18,392 bases of DNA from assembly GCA_041917975.1 (NCBI GenBank), contig JAYRWN010000413.1, forward strand, positions 1 through 18,392, in the 5' to 3' direction. Made by a program: the position numbers and the translations under genes. The DNA is from JAYRWN01 sp041917975. Its GTDB lineage: Bacteria > Bacteroidota > Bacteroidia > Chitinophagales > Saprospiraceae. The notes beneath the pieces were generated by a model that had not been told where the DNA came from, made no database searches, and saw nothing but the letters and a program-made list of their open reading frames with translations. Of this stretch, positions 8,214-14,728 are shown piece by piece. Position 1 is the first letter of the stretch; the number at the start of each line of letters is the position of its first letter.

Positions 8214-8777
8214 CTAAACCCTTAATACCCCACGGAAACCCCGCGCGGCATAGTATGATTCGGCACCATTATGATAAAGGAAAACAGTGTTGTAGCGCCG
8301 GTCGCAAAACACCGCACCGCCCAGGGCTCTGATGGCAGGAGGTGTTAACACCCAACTGGAGGTTTTGGTGTCGAATTTGCCAAGTTTTTGTAATTCACGG
8401 TATTCGCTTTCGGAGAGCAGTTCTAGGCCCATTTCTGCAGCCAACCCGATGGCGCTGTTTTGGGGTTTATGTTCCTTGCGCGCTTCCCAGGCTTCCGGAT
8501 CGTAACACAGGCTGCGGCGCCCTTTAGGGCTTTCATCGCTGCAATCATAGAAAATATATTCATTCGTCGCAGCATCATAACCGACGACATCCGGTTCGCC
8601 TTCCGTTTCTTCCATGAGGTTTAAGGACCACAATTTGTCGGGCTGGTCCTCCAATTTAGCGCGAACATGATCCCAGGATAAACCTTTATGGCGAGGCATA
8701 TTTTTTTCAAATCGTTTTTGTAAAATCAGCAATAACTCAGCCTGGCGTTCGCGAGGCAGTTTAGGCATTTTATTCAT
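8214..8777 (-). CDS. DUF4256 family protein
   Basis: The 187-residue product matches the DUF4256 pattern along its whole length. It has an N-terminal LLxxLxxRFExN-type block (LLLILQKRFEKNMPRHKGLSW), a middle EGEPDVVGYD and FYDCSDESPKGRRSLCYD, and a highly conserved C-terminus (FDTKTSSWVLTPPAIRALGG, FCDRRYNTVFLYHNGAESYY, ARGFRGVLRV). No signal peptide or membrane helix is present, so it is cytoplasmic. The family is small, widespread and functionally unstudied as far as I know. It lies 186 bases before the glycosidase gene on the same strand, and 78 bases separate it from the DoxX-like gene, so it may be an independent unit. Met 4 is an equally possible start. Confidence 0.9.
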   Translation of the reverse strand: MNKMPKLPRERQAELLLILQKRFEKNMPRHKGLSWDHVRAKLEDQPDKLWSLNLMEETEGEPDVVGYDAATNEYIFYDCSDESPKGRRSLCYDPEAWEARKEHKPQNSAIGLAAEMGLELLSESEYRELQKLGKFDTKTSSWVLTPPAIRALGGAVFCDRRYNTVFLYHNGAESYYAARGFRGVLRV

Positions 8778-8855
8778 TTTAAGTCATTATAAGTTTCAGA
8801 AAAAATTGTTCATACAAAAGCAGCACCTTAAAGGTAAACTAAAACAATCACGGTA

Positions 8856-9227
8856 TTAGGGCCGGATTGGATGAAGTTTCCAGCGGGCATAGGCTAAATA
8901 GGTGCTAATCCCAGCAACCACCAACCAGTAATACATGGGGCCGTAATTTGAATCACCGGAAGCCAGGTGAACAAGGCAAAACAACCCCATTTCGGCCACG
9001 ATAAATCCGGCAGCCCAGCGAACCAGGACCCCAAATCGTTTAATAAACAATGGTAAAATTAACCCGACAGCGGCTAGCAGTTCCAATCCACTCATGGCCA
9101 GCCACACCTGGTGCGGCAAGGCTTTCAGTGAAGGTACGGTTTGTTCGGGATTGGTCCATTTCCAGACGGCACCCATGACGGTGTGTAGAGCCAGTAAGGC
9201 TTGTAAAATCCATAAGAACAAGTTCAT
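8856..9227 (-). CDS. DoxX-like membrane protein
   Basis: The 123-residue protein has four hydrophobic segments (about 2-20, 41-60, 67-87 and 97-115). The order of motifs is that of DoxX-like proteins: KALPHQVWLAMSGLELLAAVGLI, where the Glu in helix 2 is typical, followed by a third helix and GPMYYWLVVAGI. The family is linked loosely to redox or stress functions, but this member's role is unknown. It is the third gene of a tight unit with ArsR and SRPBCC genes, 23 bases after the latter, and is therefore probably under the repressor's control. Confidence 0.82.
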   Translation of the reverse strand: MNLFLWILQALLALHTVMGAVWKWTNPEQTVPSLKALPHQVWLAMSGLELLAAVGLILPLFIKRFGVLVRWAAGFIVAEMGLFCLVHLASGDSNYGPMYYWLVVAGISTYLAYARWKLHPIRP

Positions 9228-9250
9228 AATAGAATTATTTAAATGCTTGA

Positions 9251-9724
9251 TTAATCAAAGGATGAAAGCTGTTTGACCGTTTGTTCCAGGCGGTTATGGG
9301 CCATATTGAGACCCTGGGCAAAGGGCAGTTTTAGCATCTGGTCGCGGAAGGCTGCGGATTTGTAGATGATTTGAATGGTGAGCTGGCAGGTTTCCGGTGT
9401 GAGCGGAGTAAATACCAAAAATTCCAGTTGAGCCGGAAAAACAGTATTAGCCATCTCAAAGGTGCGGGTAATTTTTTGGCCCGGAACATAGTCGTGAATT
9501 GTTCCGTGGAAGAGATGTTTATTCCCCAGAGGGTCCGTGGTCTCAAAAAGGTAGCTGCCATGGATTTCAGCATTCAGTTTTATTACTTTTGTGCCCATCC
9601 ATTGCTCCACCAGGGTGGGCTCCGTATATGCTCTGAATAACAACCTCACCGGCAGATCAAATTCCCGGGTAATGAATAACTCTTGTTGGCCCGCTTCGGC
9701 GCGGATTTTGGTTTTTAGTTCCAT
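9251..9724 (-). CDS. SRPBCC (AHSA1-type) domain protein
   Basis: From ATG at 9724 the product has 157 residues and a single AHSA1/START-like fold. It has the opening REFDLPVRLLFRAYTEPTLV followed by EQWMG, then central beta-strands (GSYLFETTDPLGNKHLFHGT, DYVPGQKITRTFE) and a long C-terminal helix (MAHNRLEQTVKQL). The fold makes a deep hydrophobic cavity for a lipid or polyketide-like ligand; the ligand is unknown. The frame is open back to 9778, but that would overlap the preceding arsR gene. ATG at 9724, only four bases after the arsR stop, fits translational coupling better. ArsR plus AHSA1 pairs are common, and in them the AHSA1 protein is the regulated partner. Confidence 0.9.
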   Translation of the reverse strand: MELKTKIRAEAGQQELFITREFDLPVRLLFRAYTEPTLVEQWMGTKVIKLNAEIHGSYLFETTDPLGNKHLFHGTIHDYVPGQKITRTFEMANTVFPAQLEFLVFTPLTPETCQLTIQIIYKSAAFRDQMLKLPFAQGLNMAHNRLEQTVKQLSSFD

Positions 9725-9728
9725 TCTT

Positions 9729-10046
9729 TTATGCTTTATACTGTTGCATGATTTGCTCCAATTTATTGAAGCGGTCATCCCACATTTGACGAAACGGTTC
9801 TATAAAATCGGCGATGACTTTCATTTTTTCTGCATTGAGGTGATAATAGATTTCCCGACCCAGTGATTTCTGGTTTAGCAGATCGCATTCGGTAAGAATA
9901 TGCAGGTGTTTAGACACCGTAGGCCTGGCGGTGTTAAAATTGGCCGCAATAGACCCGGCGGTCATGGTTTGGGAGGCCAATAAAAGCAATATGGCGCGCC
10001 TGGTCGGATCGGCGATGGCTTGAAAAACGTCCCGTCTTAATTGCAT
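9729..10046 (-). CDS. ArsR/SdpR-type winged-helix repressor
   Basis: The 105-residue protein is a full-length ArsR family regulator: AIADPTRRAILLLLASQTMT, the helix-turn-helix with recognition helix TARPTVSKHLHILTECDLL, and the beta-wing LNQKSLGREIYYHLN. The metal-binding CxC motif of true arsenic sensors is absent, and the sequence groups by pattern with SdpR-like repressors beside AHSA1 or membrane proteins. Any inducer is unknown. It heads a three-gene unit (arsR, SRPBCC, DoxX-like). Its start codon abuts a pair of identical palindromes and a near-consensus promoter, so it very likely represses itself. Confidence 0.93.
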   Translation of the reverse strand: MQLRRDVFQAIADPTRRAILLLLASQTMTAGSIAANFNTARPTVSKHLHILTECDLLNQKSLGREIYYHLNAEKMKVIADFIEPFRQMWDDRFNKLEQIMQQYKA

Positions 10047-10049
10047 TGC

Positions 10050-10091
10050 GTAGTTATTTGACTACAAATATATATGTAGTTATTTGACTAC
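10050..10091. promoter_or_regulatory. two tandem identical ArsR-type operator sites
   Basis: GTAGTTATTTGACTAC occurs perfectly twice, at 10050-10065 and 10076-10091, with a 10-base AT spacer (26-bp period). Each copy is a palindrome with GTAGT/ACTAC arms and a six-base centre. Outside them TTGCGTAGT (10046) and ACTACGCAA (10095) extend the symmetry. ArsR dimers bind such short interrupted palindromes. Position over the arsR promoter makes them its operators by inference; they are also upstream of the divergent oxidase. Confidence 0.75.
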
Positions 10092-10096
10092 GCAAA
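10065..10096 (-). promoter_or_regulatory. arsR promoter (TTTG-N20-TATATTTG)
   Basis: On the minus strand a -33 box TTTG (10093-10096) is followed after 20 bases by TATATTTG (10065-10072), a full match to the Bacteroidota TTTG/TAnnTTTG promoter. The start codon lies 18 bases after the -7 box, giving a leader of roughly a dozen bases. Both operator copies overlap or sit between these elements. Confidence 0.7.
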
Positions 10097-10125
10097 TTTT
10101 TGCTGGATTTATTTTAGATTTGATA

Positions 10126-11382
10126 ATGAAACGCAGAGACTTTATTTTCAATGCTACCGGAATGGTAGCTGCTACGATGTCTTATGAGCAATTGTATACC
10201 CGTATGCAGAATGAAATGCGGCAGGTAACTTCAAAAACACATTATGATGTTATTGTCATCGGTGTAGGCAGTATGGGTGCGGCTACCTGTTACCATTTAT
10301 CTAAACAAGGTCACCAGGTTTTAGGCCTGGAACAATTCGATATTCCTCATGAATACGGTTCCCATGCTGGGCAAAGCCGGATTATCCGCAAAGCTTATGG
10401 CGAAGACCCGGACTATGTTCCTTTGCTTGAACGAGCTTATGATAACTGGAAAAAGCTGGAAACAGAAACCGGTGCCCAACTTTATTTTAAAACCGGGCTG
10501 GTTTATTTTGGCGGTCCCCAGGACAAATTTATGGAGACAATTAAAGAATCGTCAGCAAAATATAATATACCTGTGCATCGGCTCACCGCTGCAGCGTGTT
10601 CAACGAAATATCCCCAATTCAAATTACCTTCTGATTTTCAGCGCTTGGAGGAACCCGATGCCGGTTTTTTAACCCCTGAACGTTGCATTTTGGTCATGGT
10701 AGAACAGGCTATCAACCGAGGTGCTGTTATCCGCACCAGAGAAAAAGTGATCGAATGGAAACGGGTGAATGGGGTGGTTCAGGTAAGGTCTGACCGCAAT
10801 ACCTATACCGCTAAAAAATTAGTGGTCACTGCCGGACCCTGGGCTGCAAAAATGCTCCCGGGAGTCGCCTCGAAATTAAAAGTGGTGCGGCAAGTTTTAG
10901 CGTGGATGAAACCAAAGCGGTGGGATGATTATACTTTGGATAAATTTCCGTGCTGGATCATCCAGGACGGTTCCGGGGATGGTTATGGATTTCCCATCCT
11001 TCCGGTAGGAAAATTTGGAGGACCCGTAGGGTTAAAAATTGCTTTACATCAGGGCATCAGTGACACGATTGATCCCGATGCGGTAAATAGGAATACTTCC
11101 GCAACGGATGAACAAGCATTGATTAACTTTATGAATAAGTTTTTTCCGGATAGTTATGAGTCTACCCTGGCCATAAAAACCTGTCTTTATACCAACACAC
11201 CAGATTATAATTTTATTCTTGACTTTCTGCCCGGCTATGATAAAGATGTGGCTATTGCTGCCGGTTTCAGCGGACATGGATTTAAATTTGTTAGTGTGGT
11301 GGGAGAAATCATGGCAGATTTAGCTAGCAAGGGATCGACTGACTTGCCGATTGGGTTTTTAAGTGCCCGGCGCTTTGAATAA
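10126..11382 (+). CDS. FAD-dependent N-methyl-amino-acid oxidase (sarcosine/N-methyltryptophan oxidase family) with Tat-like leader
   Basis: From ATG at 10126 the product has 418 residues. After a leader come the FAD-binding Rossmann motif (VIVIGVGSMGAATCYHLSKQG), a GSHAGQSRIIRKAYGE segment matching the conserved flavin-contacting region, and the C-terminal block KTCLYTNTPDYNFILDF with AAGFSGHGFKF. The Cys in KTCLYTNTP is at the place where monomeric sarcosine oxidase and N-methyl-L-tryptophan oxidase (SolA) bind FAD covalently. Such enzymes oxidise N-methyl amines to an aldehyde, amine and H2O2; the substrate here is not decidable. The N-terminus MKRRDFIFNATGMVAATM carries twin Arg followed by a hydrophobic run, like a Tat signal. 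A TTG further upstream (10084) falls inside an operator and is rejected as start. It diverges from the arsR unit. Confidence 0.88.
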   Translation: MKRRDFIFNATGMVAATMSYEQLYTRMQNEMRQVTSKTHYDVIVIGVGSMGAATCYHLSKQGHQVLGLEQFDIPHEYGSHAGQSRIIRKAYGEDPDYVPLLERAYDNWKKLETETGAQLYFKTGLVYFGGPQDKFMETIKESSAKYNIPVHRLTAAACSTKYPQFKLPSDFQRLEEPDAGFLTPERCILVMVEQAINRGAVIRTREKVIEWKRVNGVVQVRSDRNTYTAKKLVVTAGPWAAKMLPGVASKLKVVRQVLAWMKPKRWDDYTLDKFPCWIIQDGSGDGYGFPILPVGKFGGPVGLKIALHQGISDTIDPDAVNRNTSATDEQALINFMNKFFPDSYESTLAIKTCLYTNTPDYNFILDFLPGYDKDVAIAAGFSGHGFKFVSVVGEIMADLASKGSTDLPIGFLSARRFE

Positions 11383-11421
11383 AGTTAACCAAGACTAACG
11401 GTCTGGCTAGCTTACTCTGGT

Positions 11422-11609
11422 TCAGCCGATTTCCAGTACAGATAAACCGCGACAAATCTTACAGGCCAGCTGGTTGGAGATCTCCACATGTCTCGGAACT
11501 GCCTCGACTGCACCGGTCACTGGATTACACCACAGGGAATGTGAACGTCCTTCCCTTTTGAGCTAGCACCCATGTTTTCGCAAATGCTGAAGTAGGAGCT
11601 TCTCTTCAT
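11422..11609 (-). pseudogene. hicA: hicA toxin pseudogene (frameshift and internal amber stop)
   Basis: ATG at 11609-11607 overlaps the hicB stop as ATGA, the usual coupling. The first codons read MKR; after loss of one base near 11601, the frame reads KLLLQHLRKHGC, then TAG (11563-11565), then LKREGRSHSLWCNPVTGAVE, AVPRHVEISNQLACKICRGL and SVLEIG, ending at TGA 11424-11422. This is an almost complete HicA mRNA-interferase sequence of about 60 codons: the dsRBD-like fold, with the catalytic His region recognisable as GRSHS. The product cannot be made intact. Both lesions are read directly from the sequence. Confidence 0.85.
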
Positions 11610-11821
11610 TTGATACTCACGGTCTCACGGATAGCATCGGGTGGAAGGCCACGAAGCCCGTCTTCACGGCGGTCTTCAAGGATAAGTTTGATCGCTGCGG
11701 CCAAACTCTCCCGTGCTAGTTCCTTGGTCTTCCCTTGGCCATTCGCTCCCGGGATCTCCGGACTGTACGCAATAAACCACGGGCCGTCTTGCTCAATGAT
11801 TGCTGTAAATTCATTTGTCAT
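11606..11821 (-). CDS. hicB: HicB-family antitoxin (orphan)
   Basis: The 71-residue protein shows the short HicB layout: TAIIEQDGPWFIAYSPEIPG is the partial RNase-H-like fold of strands and PE(I/L)PG turn, followed by GQGKTKELARESLAAAIKLI and LEDRREDGLRGLPPDAIRET. This class lacks a separate DNA-binding domain. It should neutralise HicA, but the linked toxin is broken, so the protein is either relic, free antitoxin against a related toxin elsewhere, or anti-addiction factor. GC content looks higher than in the flanking DNA, suggesting acquisition. Gene order hicB-hicA with a four-base overlap is one of the two normal orders. Confidence 0.88.
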   Translation of the reverse strand: MTNEFTAIIEQDGPWFIAYSPEIPGANGQGKTKELARESLAAAIKLILEDRREDGLRGLPPDAIRETVSIK

Positions 11822-12156
11822 AGCCAGTCTTGAACCTAACGAGGGCTTACAAAAGGAGCTGGGAAGAATGGACTCAGCTCGCGTCTTGTAAAGATATTAC
11901 CTACTGCCAATATTCACATCAAATCAAAATTAAGGGTTATTAGCCAGATTTATGACAATAAATAAACGGTTAAGAAAAATAACAGATGATTTTAGTATAG
12001 TAGACAAAATTACCGGTATAAGTATATCACTCCCAGGCCATAGTTAGTCTCTCTTGAGCACTCTGTTTTAGATGCAAGATTCTGATTGATCATACCGTTC
12101 AAATCCTAAGCCGAACAAGCCGGAACCAAGAGGGAAATATTCTCCTATTTATTTTT
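11822..12156. other. 335-bp gene-free stretch
   Basis: I see no gene or clear regulatory motif here. The first 80 bases upstream of hicB are richer in GC than the rest, which is AT-rich like other intergenic DNA in the window. No TAnnTTTG box precedes hicB closely. Confidence 0.4.
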
Positions 12157-12374
12157 TTGTCATTCCGACCAAAGCGGAGGAATCTATTAAGATGTTTTAT
12201 AATTGCGTATTGATAATCTTTAATAATAGTACATTGCAAATTAATAAGTTTCATTAAAATAGAAATTTTATTTACCAATAGATTTCTCCATGCGCTTATA
12301 AGTTTCATCTCAATTTACTAATAGGAAAAATTTAATCCCTATTGGTGATTCGTCGAGCTTAGTCGAAATGACAA
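12157..12374 (+). repeat. MITE-like repeat element, copy A (218 bp)
   Basis: The ends are near-perfect inverted repeats: TTGTCATTCCGACC (12157-12170) and AGTCGAAATGACAA (12361-12374), matching at 12 of 14 positions after inversion. Inside, GGAGGAATCTATT (12176-12188) faces AATAGATTTCTCC (12277-12289), one mismatch in 13, and ATAAGTTTCAT occurs twice in direct orientation (12244-12254, 12298-12308). It has no coding capacity. No target-site duplication is clear. A worn copy in the other orientation is at 6114-6260. Confidence 0.65.
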
Positions 12375-12403
12375 TTTACATTCTATAATATTCAGAAAAT
12401 TTG

Positions 12404-12426
12404 TGCCAAAATGGTCAACATTTTAT
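12404..12426. repeat. short dispersed repeat, second copy
   Basis: GCCAAAATGGTCAACATTTTAT lies 30 bases after the end of repeat copy A and 51 bases past the stop of a decayed minus-strand gene. Its partner is at 6644-6666. Confidence 0.5.
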
Positions 12427-12477
12427 TGATAAGGTACTAAGCAATAAATTCATGCCATCCGGAATGATTAGAACATT

Positions 12478-12832
12478 TTATTTCACTAAAACATCTTCCG
12501 GAGTTCCAACCATTTTTACTGTTAATTTCAGTTGGGCCGACTCACCGTCCGAAATTTTGGATTCAAAATTAAGGCGGTTTTTTCCAGTGGGTAAATGGGG
12601 AATTTATTCGGTCCATGGTATTTGACGGAGATGGTGCCCATCGCTGAGCAAATATGTAATTTGCCTGATTGGTTCAGAACCAGGAAGTGATCTTCTTCCA
12701 GATTGATGGGTATTTGCAGAGGATCGTTTGATTAATCTCTAAAATGATTCGTTCAATTTGACCTCCCAGGTGGTCTCCGGTAATATTTTGTTACAAGGTG
12801 AATTGTAAGGGCTGTGCAGGGTATATTTGCAT
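12478..12832 (-). pseudogene. decayed 3' end of an unidentified gene
   Basis: Three overlapping reading frames on the minus strand join into one plausible beta-rich protein tail of about 115 residues. They are MQIYPAQPLQFTL, stop, QNITGDHLGGQIERIILEIN in one frame; then LQIPINLEEDHFLVLNQSGK and LHICSAMGTISVKYHGPNKF in the next; then GKNRLNFESKISDGESAQLK with LTVKMVGTPEDVLVK and a final stop (12480-12478) in the third. One premature stop and two frame changes indicate decay. The strand-turn pattern (LEEDHFLVLNQSG, then NRLNFESKxSxGE) resembles a C-terminal beta-sandwich of secreted carbohydrate-active enzymes, but that is a weak inference. Just upstream is the end of the decarboxylase gene. 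Confidence 0.55.
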
Positions 12833-12880
12833 TTTTATATCAATAAAATAATCAGCATGATTAGACCAATTTTTTCTCTT

Positions 12881-14386
12881 TTAATTCCGGATATTTCCTT
12901 GCATTTGTGCAAATAATTTCCGTCCCGTTTTAAGAATGATATCTATTATTTCCGTCATATCCTGATAGGAGGTCCGGTAATTTACTACACAGGCTCTCAG
13001 ACAATACATCTGGCCAATCACGGCATTGGATAAAAAGACTTCACCGCTCCGTTGAAGTTCATTTAATAAGTTTTCATTGAGTTCATTTAAAACAGCCATG
13101 TTCTTTTCATTTTCTCCCGCTAAAATCGGAGGTACATATCGCAAGGTAGTAATGCTCAATTGTTGTGATACCGCCTCCAATTCCGGATGTTTTTGAGCTT
13201 CGGCGAAAAGAAATTTTGCCACGGAAATATCTTCACTAATCATGTTCTGGTATCCTTTCCGGCCCACCTGCAGTACCGCCATCCACACTTTCAGCGCCCG
13301 GAATCCCCTGGAATTTTGTAAGCTGTATTCATAAAAATTGGTCATCTGTTCTCCTTCTTCACTATCGAAGTTGTAATAAACGGGATGAGAACTGTAAGCA
13401 TTAATCAGATGGTTGACATCTTTTATTAAGGTACAGCCCACTTCAAGTGGGGCATATAACCATTTATGCGGATCTATAGCAATTGAATCAGCGTCACCTA
13501 ATCCAGAGAATAAGTCGTTACATTCGGGAACACAAGCCGCCGGAACGCCATACGCCCCGTCCACATGGAACCATAAATCAAACTGCTTACATATTGCTGC
13601 CAGATCGGCCAGGTTATCCGTAGCCCCAGTGCTTACGTCACCAGCATTACCTACTACTAAAAATGGCTGTTTACCCTCTTCCAGGTCTTTGACAATAGTT
13701 TCCAGCAAAACTGTCGATAACATCCTGTTTTGGTTGTCAGTAGGTATGTAGCGCATGGCATTTAACCCATGACCAAATAGTACTGCCGTTTTCTCGATCC
13801 ATGTGTGAGTTGCTTTCGAACAATAAAAAACCATTTCGCGATCCAAATTTGGCAAACCTTTTTCTTTCAATATTTTAGGCGCCTTTGCAGTTCTGGCAGC
13901 AAGAAATGCGGTCATGTTGGCCATATTTCCCCCGCTGACCAGTACCCCGCCGTATGTTGAGGGAAGGCCCACCAATTCTGCCAGCCATCGAACTGTTTGT
14001 TTTTCAATTGCAGTAGCCATAGGGCTCAAGATGTTGGCACCGACATTTGGATTTAACCCCGAAGCAAGGAAATCAGCCAAAGCCCCAATTTGGGTAGGAG
14101 ATGAGGTGATATAACCCAGGAATTTTGGGTGTCCGTTGAATAAAGAATGTTGAGTCATTAAATCCAATGCTTTATTCATGGTTTCTAACGGCGCTAATCC
14201 GTCAGCAGGTAAGGGCTGGTTGCCAAGGATAGCTTGTATTTCAGATGGGCCTTCGCCCTTGGTGACTGGGATAGTATCTATCTTTTCATAAAACTCGGAC
14301 AATGCATCCACGAGACGGTAACCCATATCCCTAAATGTAACTTTATCGATGGTGATTGGTGAAATTCTGGTATGAACAGTACTCAT
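12881..14386 (-). CDS. PLP-dependent group II decarboxylase (aromatic-L-amino-acid type)
   Basis: From ATG at 14386 the product has 501 residues, the usual length. The fold-type I signature is complete: SGGNMANMTA near 151-160, the His that stacks on the cofactor in KATHTW (His 194), HVDGAYG with the cofactor-ring Asp at 276, and the Schiff-base Lys 308 in DPHKWLYAP. It should remove CO2 from an amino acid; by overall pattern (GHPKFLGYI, NPNVGANILSPMATAIE) it belongs with aromatic-amino-acid, tyrosine or diaminobutyrate-type enzymes, and the true substrate is open. The frame is open to a TTG at 14437, but MVNFDFIHFYYINNFYI is not part of the family. It is cytoplasmic and apparently monocistronic; no pathway partner is adjacent. 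Confidence 0.92.
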   Translation of the reverse strand: MSTVHTRISPITIDKVTFRDMGYRLVDALSEFYEKIDTIPVTKGEGPSEIQAILGNQPLPADGLAPLETMNKALDLMTQHSLFNGHPKFLGYITSSPTQIGALADFLASGLNPNVGANILSPMATAIEKQTVRWLAELVGLPSTYGGVLVSGGNMANMTAFLAARTAKAPKILKEKGLPNLDREMVFYCSKATHTWIEKTAVLFGHGLNAMRYIPTDNQNRMLSTVLLETIVKDLEEGKQPFLVVGNAGDVSTGATDNLADLAAICKQFDLWFHVDGAYGVPAACVPECNDLFSGLGDADSIAIDPHKWLYAPLEVGCTLIKDVNHLINAYSSHPVYYNFDSEEGEQMTNFYEYSLQNSRGFRALKVWMAVLQVGRKGYQNMISEDISVAKFLFAEAQKHPELEAVSQQLSITTLRYVPPILAGENEKNMAVLNELNENLLNELQRSGEVFLSNAVIGQMYCLRACVVNYRTSYQDMTEIIDIILKTGRKLFAQMQGNIRN

Positions 14387-14424
14387 TATGTAAAAATTGT
14401 TGATATAATAGAAATGGATGAAGT

Positions 14425-14432
14425 CAAAATTA
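14425..14432 (-). promoter_or_regulatory. candidate -7 box for the decarboxylase gene
   Basis: The minus strand reads TAATTTTG, matching TAnnTTTG, 38 bases before ATG 14386. It lies downstream of the alternative TTG start at 14437, further supporting the shorter protein. No TTTG is found at the -33 distance. Confidence 0.35.
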
Positions 14433-14728
14433 ACCAATAATATTAATGATATACTAAGTTCATCCTGTGTTCAGCTGGGCTATAATCAGCAATGGAGAAT
14501 TTTTATAAAAATTATAAGAAATTATCCCTAGGTAATAGTGAATACTTGATTAAATAAGCCCAAGCAATTAGGTGCTTGTCAATTTGGGGTGAGATTGGAA
14601 AAACAACTAACTAAATAATATCCTTTTAAAATGACATTTAACAACTTAGGTCTATGGTCGCCTTAATGGCAAATAATTTTTTTGAATTGCCGTTTAATAT
14701 GTTTGAAGAGCGCCCATAATGGGATTAC
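14433..14728. other. gene-free stretch between decarboxylase and GH9 genes
   Basis: AT-rich and without a gene. It contains a weak hairpin GGCAA/TTGCC (14668-14691) and a small palindrome CCCATAATGGG (14713-14723) just past the GH9 stop codon. Neither has the stem length plus T-run expected of a terminator. Confidence 0.4.

Noticed and set aside
9725..9778. Longer SRPBCC protein overlapping arsR
   Set aside because: ATG at 9724, four bases after the arsR stop, gives a family-length protein; the extension merely reads arsR DNA in another frame.
10115..10122. TAGATTTG as a -7 box for the oxidase gene
   Set aside because: It ends three bases before the start codon, so transcription would begin at or after the ATG, and no TTTG lies at the right spacing. 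Leaderless transcription cannot be excluded but is not supported.
10084..10125. N-terminal extension of the oxidase from a TTG start
   Set aside because: The TTG falls inside the second operator copy and the added residues are unlike the family; ATG at 10126 begins a recognisable leader.
11394..11832. Inverted repeats bordering the hicAB module as insertion ends
   Set aside because: Only CTGGCTA/TAGCCAG (7 bp) match, which is expected by chance over this distance.
11610..11891. Plus-strand open frame over hicB
   Set aside because: Low-complexity Ser/Arg translation opposite a recognisable hicB; a shadow.
14387..14437. Longer decarboxylase from a TTG start
   Set aside because: The extension is AT-driven, lacks family similarity and overlaps a likely promoter box.
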